From positions 1 to 5,155 of the forward strand of contig WTHG01000295.1 in assembly GCA_011523245.1 (NCBI GenBank): a stretch of DNA of 5,155 nt, written 5' to 3'. Shown here in pieces: positions 1-5,155 of the stretch. Source of the DNA: Verrucomicrobiales bacterium (GTDB lineage: Bacteria; Verrucomicrobiota; Verrucomicrobiia; Limisphaerales; UBA1100). The position numbers were made by a program, and so were the translations under genes. Numbering within the stretch: the first letter of the stretch is position 1; each line of letters opens with the position of its first letter. The notes beneath the pieces are model-generated. The model was not told the origin of the DNA, ran no database searches, and saw nothing but the letters and a program-made list of their open reading frames with translations.

Positions 1-292
1 GCTGCGGCTCGTTCATGGCCGCGTGCATCACTTCGTCCATGCGCTTCTTGCCGCTCTTGAGCTGGCGCACGGGTACGATCACTGTGCCGCTGGCCTGGGT
101 GGTACCCGTTTTGCTGAGGGCGGCGCTGTCCACATTCAGGAACCCGCCGATGACCTTGGTCTCGACTTTCCATTTGTGCACGCTGGAGTTGCCGTTGATG
201 GTCAGATTGCTGAGGCCAAACTTGGCCTTGTAGAGCTCGGCTTGCGCGGGCAGGGCGAGGATGAGGGCGGTGAGAATGAGAATTTTTTTCAT
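1..292 (-). CDS. YceI-like exported protein, N-terminal part (gene cut by window edge)
   Basis: The gene starts at ATG 292-290 and leaves the window after 97 codons, so its C-terminal part is missing. Residues 1-18 (MKKILILTALILALPAQA) form a clear Sec signal peptide: a Lys pair, a hydrophobic core and an A-Q-A cleavage site. The mature part resembles the first half of the YceI family, a lipocalin-like beta-barrel fold that binds isoprenoid or amphiphilic ligands in characterised members. Supporting features are the beta-strand with INGNSSVHKWKVE (residues 32-44), which matches the family's G-x-S-x-V-H-x-W pattern, and the later VPVRQLKSGKKRMDEVMH (residues 73-90), which matches the family's V-P-V-x-x-L-K-S-G-x-x-x-M-D stretch. 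It should act in the periplasm; no ligand can be inferred. It begins 15 bp after the oxidoreductase stop codon, with no recognisable Shine-Dalgarno, which suggests co-transcription. YceI assignment is fairly confident; the exact role is unknown. Confidence 0.82.
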   Translation of the reverse strand, partial: MKKILILTALILALPAQAELYKAKFGLSNLTINGNSSVHKWKVETKVIGGFLNVDSAALSKTGTTQASGTVIVPVRQLKSGKKRMDEVMHAAMNEPQ

Positions 293-307
293 GGAATATT
301 TGTGGGG

Positions 308-1690
308 TTAAACAGTTAGATCTTCGGGTTTGATTTCCACACGCTTGCCGGTCATCACGGCCTCGTTGGCTTTGAGGGCAATCACGTTGGCCTGGTAGCC
401 GGCGGTGGCATCAGCGGCGGGCAACAGGCTGTTAGTTGAGCCAAGCTGGTCGGCGAGATAATCGGCCAGAGTCTCCGCATCAGCTTCACCGAAGGTGTTT
501 AGGAAATCTTCCACTGCACTCTTAACTTGATGGCAGTTGTAGGCGAAGGCCTCGAGGCTGTAGAAGATGGGCGATTGGGTGTAAGTGGATTCCTGATAAA
601 GTTTTTTGCCTCCCTTACCAAGGGTGGTGGCACCGGCTGCTAATACAACACCGGGTGTTCCATAGTGAGGCATCTTGCGTGCGTATACCTCCCAGCCGAT
701 TAAGGGAGCATCTGCCTCTTTGTACATCCAAGCCTGAGATCCTCGGAGCATCACAGCACTGTTTGTACCGTGCATCACTTCGTATTCTCCATCAAACGAG
801 TTGGAGAGCGTGAGTTCCTGCGTAAGTGAGAAGCCATTTTCATACTCGTACACGATATTGACTGTATCCGGTACTTTGCGTCCGTCCCGCCATTGGATCG
901 TGTTGCCGAATCCACTGACCGCGGTTGGCTGGAGTTTGAGTAAATGATTTACCAGGTCGGCCTGATGTATCCCGATTTCACCGACTAGCCCCGGGGATAG
1001 TTCAGGGTCTAGACGCCAGTTGATCAACTTTTCACGTTCGGTGTTAGGGGAGACAAAGCGCCAGCTGGTTTTTTTATGCCACTGTGTACGCGCGTGTACG
1101 GCCTTGCCGATAGCCCCCGCTCGCATAAACGGAAACATAAAGTGCCGCTGTGGTTCGCTCCGAAACTGAAGTCCGGCCTGAAAGTTTTGCTGGGGATGCT
1201 CAGCGGCCGCCTTGGCGATGGCTTTGGCGTCTTCCACAGTGCCTCCTAGCGGGGATTCGCAATAGACATGTTTACCACTCTTGAGTGCGGCAATAGCAAT
1301 TTCCTTATGATCATGAGGGGCAGTGGCAATTACCACGCCCTCTACGTTCTTGTCCTTAAGCAGATCCTGATAATTATCATAGCTGGCGGCCTTGGGATGC
1401 TCCCGCTTGGCGCGGCGTTGCATGGCGCCGTAGTGATCGGCTACCGCCACCAGTGGCGCGCTGGGCAGTTGCGCGAGGTTGCGGGCGATCTCGCGCCCGT
1501 GCGGACCGTAGCCCACCAAACCGATCTTGATCGGCGGCGTGGAATCATCGGTGCGGCGCGAGGCATCTTTACCTTCGCTTTCCTGTGCGCGCGTTTCTAG
1601 GGCCTGCATCATCGCGGCCATCGCGGCCAACGAACCGCCGGCTGAAGAAATGAAATCGCGCCGGTTGAAATCCTGTTTGTTTTCACTCAT
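308..1690 (-). CDS. Tat-exported Gfo/Idh/MocA family oxidoreductase
   Basis: This is a 460-residue NAD(P)-dependent sugar-dehydrogenase-like protein, probably periplasmic. Seen directly: a twin-arginine signal (NRRDFI, residues 9-14) followed by a weakly hydrophobic Ala/Met-rich stretch to about residue 35; a Rossmann fold from about residue 54 with nucleotide-binding loop GLVGYGPHG (57-65) and an acidic strand end VAVAD (81-85); then GKHVYCESPLGG (139-150), where the family normally has E-K-P; and GEIGIHQADLVNHLL (237-251) with the conserved His242 and Asp245 of the C-terminal alpha/beta domain. Length is typical of the exported subfamily. ATG at 1690 was chosen because it places the twin arginines near the N terminus; an in-frame TTG at 1732 would add 14 unlikely residues. 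Family and export are solid. Substrate is unknown: exported relatives include glucose-fructose oxidoreductase and NAD-dependent GH109 glycosidases, and the absent lysine leaves dehydrogenase activity uncertain. The ThuA gene lies 83 bp upstream. Confidence 0.93.
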   Translation of the reverse strand: MSENKQDFNRRDFISSAGGSLAAMAAMMQALETRAQESEGKDASRRTDDSTPPIKIGLVGYGPHGREIARNLAQLPSAPLVAVADHYGAMQRRAKREHPKAASYDNYQDLLKDKNVEGVVIATAPHDHKEIAIAALKSGKHVYCESPLGGTVEDAKAIAKAAAEHPQQNFQAGLQFRSEPQRHFMFPFMRAGAIGKAVHARTQWHKKTSWRFVSPNTEREKLINWRLDPELSPGLVGEIGIHQADLVNHLLKLQPTAVSGFGNTIQWRDGRKVPDTVNIVYEYENGFSLTQELTLSNSFDGEYEVMHGTNSAVMLRGSQAWMYKEADAPLIGWEVYARKMPHYGTPGVVLAAGATTLGKGGKKLYQESTYTQSPIFYSLEAFAYNCHQVKSAVEDFLNTFGEADAETLADYLADQLGSTNSLLPAADATAGYQANVIALKANEAVMTGKRVEIKPEDLTV

Positions 1691-1753
1691 GGGCAAGGGG
1701 GCGCATTTTGCTGTTTTCACTGGTAAAAGCAAGCGCGGACAAGTGTTTGGTTG

Positions 1754-1766
1754 GCTTGTTACAAGC
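1754..1766. repeat. Short perfect inverted repeat in the ThuA-oxidoreductase gap
   Basis: Six-base arms GCTTGT and ACAAGC flank a single central base, in the 83-bp gap between the ThuA stop and the oxidoreductase start. As RNA it could form only a 5-bp stem with a 3-base loop. No run of U follows on the minus-strand transcript, so it is not a convincing intrinsic terminator. It could be a small operator or an mRNA-processing hairpin, or be due to chance. I see no convincing promoter in this gap. Confidence 0.3.
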
Positions 1767-1773
1767 TTTGAAG

Positions 1774-2763
1774 TTATTTCAATTGGTCCAAAACGGCTTG
1801 GATGAGTTTCATGTCTTTACCTCGACTCTTCCAGCTGTTCTCACGGAGCAGTTTGATAAATTGGTCATCATCGGCCTTAGCTTGCATTTTCTTCACCAAC
1901 TCAGACTCGTTGAGTTGTAGTTTTTGGGAGGCGAAGAGGGCAAAGGCCTTGATGCTTTCCTGTGCCTGCAAATCAGGGTTGGGCTCGGACGGGCCATCGG
2001 TGAGCTTGAGGCTCCATTTGAAGCCCTCGATCAGGTGCTTGTGGAAGGTTTCATTTTCCCAGGTAGAGCCGTTGTGGCCGAGGCTGGTAAAGAACACACG
2101 TCCCTTGCCGAAACTTCTTACCCAGCAGACCGGCACATGATAGGGCATTTGCGGCTTGCTTTTGGCCATGTTTAGGCTGAAGAGCACACGAACGACGGTG
2201 GGGTCAAAGTTGTTGTACTGGTAAATCTCATCTTTCCACATAAACTCCTTGCCTAGCATTGCAACCGTAGGGTGGGTTGGTTCGTGGTTGGTGAAGCCGT
2301 TGGTTCCGCCGGCAGTCCATGGGTGACCGGCGAAGGTGCCGTTAATCATCTTAACGTAGTTATCGTATTTCTTAAAGGTATCGGTTGCACTATGCGCACC
2401 CACAAAGCCCTTGCCTGATTGGATGAACTCCATCAGCGCATCGCGCGGATCACCCGCTGGTAGTAACATACCTGTCGTATAAAAAAACATTCCGTCAAAC
2501 TGCTTCAAGTTTTCGCGCGTGATGCTCTCGATGGCGTTCTGCGAATTCACCGTGGTGAACACACCGCTCTTCTTGCCGATCTCCGCTAACACGCGTTCCA
2601 CCTGACAGGTGTCCTTGCCGGCGCGGTTCACGGGTTGATGGCGAAACCCAGCGGATTGGGTGATCACCAAAATCTTTTTCGGCGCGGCCTGCACCTCGGC
2701 GGGGGTGTTCAGGAGCATCAATCCGCCCAAGGCGGCCAATAGGATTCGTTTCAGGATTTTCAT
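1774..2763 (-). CDS. Secreted ThuA-domain protein
   Basis: The product has 329 residues. Residues 1-26 are a Sec signal peptide (KILKR, then a Leu/Ala-rich core, probable cleavage after VQA). Residues about 29-252 form a ThuA-like domain with the class I glutamine amidotransferase-like fold. Visible hallmarks are KKILVITQSAGFRH (29-42), the strand FDGMFFYTTG (89-98), GKGFVGAHSATDTF (117-130), NGTFAGHPW (141-149), the acidic patch KDEIYQYNNF (177-186), and PVCWVRSFGKGRVFFTSLGH (211-230). The family is named after a trehalose-utilisation gene, but its biochemistry is poorly defined. In many environmental bacteria such proteins sit beside Gfo/Idh/MocA oxidoreductases and sugar hydrolases, as here, so a role in extracytoplasmic carbohydrate modification is inferred. 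A charged helical tail of about 70 residues (260-329) follows the domain. The ATG at 2763 has no Shine-Dalgarno, and a promoter-like element lies so close that the mRNA may be leaderless. It is the first gene of the likely three-gene minus-strand unit. Confidence 0.9.
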   Translation of the reverse strand: MKILKRILLAALGGLMLLNTPAEVQAAPKKILVITQSAGFRHQPVNRAGKDTCQVERVLAEIGKKSGVFTTVNSQNAIESITRENLKQFDGMFFYTTGMLLPAGDPRDALMEFIQSGKGFVGAHSATDTFKKYDNYVKMINGTFAGHPWTAGGTNGFTNHEPTHPTVAMLGKEFMWKDEIYQYNNFDPTVVRVLFSLNMAKSKPQMPYHVPVCWVRSFGKGRVFFTSLGHNGSTWENETFHKHLIEGFKWSLKLTDGPSEPNPDLQAQESIKAFALFASQKLQLNESELVKKMQAKADDDQFIKLLRENSWKSRGKDMKLIQAVLDQLK

Positions 2764-2931
2764 GAAGTCTATATAGGACTCTATTTGGGGGTGGACAATT
2801 CATCAGGGAACACCGATGTGGTCAAGGTTTCTCGACTTGAACTCCAATCCAACCTTATGGCAGGGTGGTGAGACACTTTGGCGCTCACATAAGCTCGGTT
2901 TTTTCGCGGGGCAAAATGGCGCCAACAGAAT
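2764..2931. other. Divergent intergenic region between ThuA and kinase genes
   Basis: This 168-bp stretch separates the two divergent gene sets and must hold the start signals of both, unless transcription enters from elsewhere. On the minus strand a promoter-like pair lies right next to the ThuA start (described separately). On the plus strand I find no convincing -35/-10 pair for the kinase, and no Shine-Dalgarno before its ATG at 2932. Two GG...GC pairs resemble sigma-54 elements but have the wrong spacing (9 and 11 bases between the pairs instead of 10). Weak inverted repeats are present: AAGGTT/AACCTT at 2824-2829 and 2851-2856, and TTGGCGC/GCGCCAA at 2878-2884 and 2919-2925. Both are within chance expectation for a region of this size. 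No small gene is supported. Confidence 0.6.
2770..2798 (-). promoter_or_regulatory. Candidate sigma-70-type promoter for the ThuA gene
   Basis: Read on the minus strand, TTGTCC (2798-2793) and TATATA (2775-2770) match the -35 and -10 consensus at four of six positions each, with exactly 17 bases between them. Only six bases separate the -10 box from the ATG at 2763, so transcription would begin at or next to the start codon and give a leaderless mRNA. That fits the lack of a Shine-Dalgarno. The -10 lies in an 8-bp palindrome (CTATATAG, 2769-2776). This is a consensus match only, and a weaker promoter further upstream is possible. Confidence 0.4.
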
Positions 2932-4170
2932 ATGGCGACCGAACGCACCAGTTTTTTCGATCGAATTGCCGGGCGCATTGATCAGCTCGATGCGGAGGGG
3001 TTGCAGACCGTGGTGGCTCGTTTGGCACGCGAGCGTGATTTTCTCGAGACGCTTTTTGATACTATTGAGGACGGCGTGCTCGTGCTGGACGGCAAAGCGC
3101 ACATTTCCTGGCACAACCAATCCGCTGAACATCTGCTGAGCCTGCCGCTGGATAAGGCCGAGGGGCAGAGTATCGTGAAATACCTGCCCGGGTTGGATTG
3201 GGACAAGCTCTGTGCTGAGGATGCTACCGACAGTCTATCGGTCACACGGCATGAACTGGAGGTCACCTATCCCATGAGGCGTTTCCTGCGCGTGTATACC
3301 GCTGCTTTGGTCGGCGAAGGCGCCCATGGCTTGGCGGTGATCATTAATGACGCCACTGAACAGCAGCAAAAAACCTTTGAGGTGATCGAGAGCGAACGCG
3401 TCGAGGCGCTCACACTCTTGGCTGCCAGTGTGGCTCATGAAATCGGTAACCCCCTCAACGCCCTGCACATTCATTTACAGTTGATGGAACGTGAGGTGAA
3501 AAAGCTGAAGGCCACCGACGCCGACGCGCCGCTGGACCTTGCCGATCCTGATGCCGCCGCCAATCACGCCGCCAGCATTCGCAAGCTGGAAAACTATCTC
3601 GAGATTGCCAAGGGTGAAATCAATCGGCTGGACTACATCATCAGCCAGTTCCTGCAAGCCATCCGACCAACACGTCCGGAGCTCAAGCCCGTTTCGCTCA
3701 ACGATATTGTACTCGATACTCTGACCTTGCTCGGGCCGGAAATTGAAAACCGCGACGTCACGTTGGCGCAGCGCTTTGCCGAAGACCTGCCCAATGCACC
3801 GCTGGACGAAGTGCAGGTGAAACAGGCGCTGGTGAATCTCATCAAGAACGCCATTCAGGCCATGACCCAGGGTGGCGCGCTAACTTTGACCACCATCGCC
3901 GAGACCGACGGCGTTTGGGTGTATGTGGCCGATACCGGCGGCGGTATACCGCAAGAGAAAATCAACCGCATCTTTCAGCCTTACTTCACCACCAAAAAGG
4001 AAGGCAGCGGCCTAGGCCTGATGATTGTTCAGCGTATTGTGCGCGAACATGGCGGCCGCATTGAGCTGGAGAGCAACACCGGCGAAGGCACCACCTTCCG
4101 ATTGTGGTTCCCACTCACCGAACAACAACCCCTGCGCCTCACCGGCGGGGAGGAACCGATTCATGCTTAA
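2932..4170 (+). CDS. NtrB-type soluble sensor histidine kinase with PAS domain
   Basis: This 412-residue kinase lacks a signal peptide or transmembrane segment, so it should be cytoplasmic. Order of parts: an N-terminal helix (about 10-45); a PAS-like sensor (about 38-150, starting FDTIEDGVLVLDG and including WHNQSAEHLL); a dimerisation/phosphoacceptor domain with H-box SVAHEIGNPLNALHIHLQLM (166-185, phosphorylated residue His169) and second helix GEINRLDYIISQFLQAIRP (228-246); then a HATPase domain with N-box NLIKNAIQAM (302-311), G1 DTGGGIP (334-340), F-box IFQPYFTT (347-354) and G2 GSGLGL (358-363). All catalytic motifs are intact. About 20 extra residues, Ala/Asp-rich, lie in the DHp hairpin (about 194-215). 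ATG 2932 is the first in-frame start after a stop at 2890-2892. The end overlaps the regulator start by 8 bp, so the two are a cognate pair. It autophosphorylates and passes phosphate to Asp53 of the regulator (family knowledge). The signal is unknown; no heme- or flavin-binding motif is recognisable in the PAS part. Confidence 0.95.
   Translation: MATERTSFFDRIAGRIDQLDAEGLQTVVARLARERDFLETLFDTIEDGVLVLDGKAHISWHNQSAEHLLSLPLDKAEGQSIVKYLPGLDWDKLCAEDATDSLSVTRHELEVTYPMRRFLRVYTAALVGEGAHGLAVIINDATEQQQKTFEVIESERVEALTLLAASVAHEIGNPLNALHIHLQLMEREVKKLKATDADAPLDLADPDAAANHAASIRKLENYLEIAKGEINRLDYIISQFLQAIRPTRPELKPVSLNDIVLDTLTLLGPEIENRDVTLAQRFAEDLPNAPLDEVQVKQALVNLIKNAIQAMTQGGALTLTTIAETDGVWVYVADTGGGIPQEKINRIFQPYFTTKKEGSGLGLMIVQRIVREHGGRIELESNTGEGTTFRLWFPLTEQQPLRLTGGEEPIHA
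4147..4153 (+). promoter_or_regulatory. Strong Shine-Dalgarno for the response regulator gene
   Basis: GGGGAGG lies in the last codons of the kinase gene, nine bases before the regulator ATG at 4163. It fixes that start and allows translation of the regulator from the shared mRNA. It is the only strong Shine-Dalgarno in the window; the other four gene starts lack one. Confidence 0.8.
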
Positions 4171-5155
4171 GCCCACAGTCTTAATCGTTGACGACGAGAA
4201 ACCCACTCGCGAGGGACTGCGTGCGGCGTTGGAGGATCGCTACGATGTCTACATTGCCGAGGACGGTGAGGGTGCCTTGCGGTTACTGGAGGAGGATGGT
4301 TACGACGTGCTACTCACCGACCTACGCATGCCGGGCATTGGCGGGCTCGACCTGATCAAGCGCGCCAAATCGCTTAGCAAACCGCCTGTTTGCATTTTGA
4401 TGACCGCCTATGGCAGCGAAGAAATGGCTGTAGACGCCATGCGACAGGGCGCTGATGATTACATCGCCAAGGGTCGGTTGCAGATTGATGAACTTGAAAT
4501 GCGCATCGCGCGCGCAGTGCGTTCGCAAAAGCTGGAATCCGAAAACCGCGAGCTGCGTTCGCAGGTGGATACCAAATTCGGTCTCGAAAATGTGATCGGT
4601 CAATCGCCGGCGATGGAGGGTATTTTCGAAATCGTTCAGCAAGTCGCCCCCGCACGCGCCAGCGTGCTGGTGCTCGGCGAAAGCGGCACAGGGAAGGAAC
4701 TCATTGCCAAGGCCATCCACAACCTCAGCCCGCGCGCCAAGCAGCCGCTGGTTACCGTGCATTGCGCGGCCCTCTCGCCTACGCTGCTGGAGAGTGAATT
4801 GTTTGGTCACGAAAAAGGCGCGTTTACCGGCGCGCACGAACGCCGCATCGGCCGCTTTGAGCAGGCCAATGGCGGCACGTTGTTCCTCGATGAGATTGGT
4901 GAGATTGATCAGGCCATTCAGGTCAAGCTGCTACGGTTCCTTGGCGAACGCACCTTCGAGCGCGTTGGGTCCAACAAAACCCTCTCCTCTGATGTCCGCA
5001 TTATCGCCGCCACCAATCGCAATCTCGAACACGAGGTGGCTGAGGGCAATTTCCGGGAAGACCTGTTCTTTCGTCTGCGTGTGGTGGAGTTGAGCCTGCC
5101 ACCCCTACGCGATCGCGGCACTGATGCCGTGTTGCTCGCGAAAAGTTTCCTCAAG
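4163..5155 (+). CDS. NtrC-type sigma-54-dependent response regulator (3' end outside window)
   Basis: 331 codons are visible and the frame is still open at the right edge. Residues 3-120 are a receiver domain: acidic pocket Asp10/Asp11, phosphoacceptor Asp53 in LLTDLRMPG, Thr81 in LMTAYG, and Lys103. The usual Pro after that lysine is replaced (YIAKGRLQIDE). A helical linker (about 110-138) leads to a sigma-54 AAA+ domain with Walker A GESGTGKE (172-179), the sigma-54 contact loop GAFTGA (219-224), Walker B GGTLFLDEIGE (237-247), sensor I IIAATNR (280-286) and the arginine-finger segment FREDLFFRL (297-305). Nothing is missing so far; the AAA+ lid and DNA-binding helix-turn-helix should follow beyond the window. 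It should oligomerise on phosphorylation by the adjacent kinase and drive ATP-dependent open-complex formation by sigma-54 RNA polymerase. Targets are not shown. The start overlaps the kinase stop by 8 bp behind a strong Shine-Dalgarno. General NtrC-type class is certain; nitrogen control in particular is not implied. Confidence 0.97.
   Translation, partial: MLKPTVLIVDDEKPTREGLRAALEDRYDVYIAEDGEGALRLLEEDGYDVLLTDLRMPGIGGLDLIKRAKSLSKPPVCILMTAYGSEEMAVDAMRQGADDYIAKGRLQIDELEMRIARAVRSQKLESENRELRSQVDTKFGLENVIGQSPAMEGIFEIVQQVAPARASVLVLGESGTGKELIAKAIHNLSPRAKQPLVTVHCAALSPTLLESELFGHEKGAFTGAHERRIGRFEQANGGTLFLDEIGEIDQAIQVKLLRFLGERTFERVGSNKTLSSDVRIIAATNRNLEHEVAEGNFREDLFFRLRVVELSLPPLRDRGTDAVLLAKSFLK

Noticed and set aside
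23..319. 98-codon plus-strand open frame opposite the YceI-like gene
   Set aside because: The opposite strand encodes a signal peptide and recognisable YceI motifs, so this frame is a shadow.
1691..1732. Longer oxidoreductase start at TTG 1732
   Set aside because: It would put 14 extra residues before the twin-arginine signal; ATG 1690 gives a standard Tat N terminus.
2878..2894. Sigma-54-like element on the plus strand before the kinase (TTGGCGCTCACATAAGC)
   Set aside because: The GG and GC are 11 bases apart and the -12 half lacks the usual TTGC.
2908..2925. Sigma-54-like element on the minus strand (TTGGCGCCATTTTGCC)
   Set aside because: Only 9 bases separate GG from GC, whereas sigma-54 promoters need 10, and it lies about 150 bp from the ThuA start.
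2878..2925. TTGGCGC/GCGCCAA inverted repeat flanking the kinase upstream region
   Set aside because: Seven-base arms 34 bases apart are expected about once by chance in a region this size; no further support was found.
2803..3132. 109-codon minus-strand open frame across the intergenic region and kinase 5' end
   Set aside because: Most of it is antisense to the kinase N terminus; there is no recognisable domain or ribosome-binding site.
4322..4837. 171-codon open frame on the minus strand inside the regulator gene
   Set aside because: It lies wholly opposite a strongly conserved sigma-54 activator coding region and its translation resembles no known protein; it is an antisense shadow.

Overview
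The window looks like ordinary chromosome from a free-living Gram-negative bacterium. The closest match in style is the Verrucomicrobiota/Planctomycetota group. That is an inference from the protein types (a Tat-exported Gfo/Idh/MocA oxidoreductase next to a secreted ThuA-domain protein, a combination common in those phyla), the moderately high GC, and the scarcity of Shine-Dalgarno sequences. No rRNA or other phylogenetic marker is present to confirm it. Coding density is high. I see no insertion sequence, CRISPR array, tRNA or phage gene.

Layout: two divergent gene sets meet at a 168-bp intergenic region (2764-2931). On the minus strand, read right to left, are a secreted ThuA-like protein (2763-1774), a Tat-signal Gfo/Idh/MocA oxidoreductase (1690-308) and a YceI-like exported protein that runs off the left edge (292-1). 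Gaps are 83 and 15 bp, so the three may form one transcription unit whose products all act outside the cytoplasm. On the plus strand are a soluble PAS-containing NtrB-type histidine kinase (2932-4170) and an NtrC-type sigma-54 activating response regulator (4163 to the right edge). They overlap by 8 bp, and a strong Shine-Dalgarno inside the kinase gene serves the regulator.

How they may work together: the kinase and regulator are almost certainly a cognate pair controlling sigma-54 promoters. The minus-strand set probably belongs to envelope-located carbohydrate (or related small-molecule) modification, but no substrate can be read from the sequence. The divergent arrangement makes regulation of the secreted set by the two-component pair possible. 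However, no correctly spaced sigma-54 promoter is visible between them, so the link is unproven.

Nothing here amounts to a clearly new biological system. The points most worth checking are the missing lysine of the usual E-K-P motif in the oxidoreductase, a candidate leaderless promoter on the ThuA gene, an insertion in the kinase dimerisation hairpin, and the altered residue after the conserved receiver lysine in the regulator.
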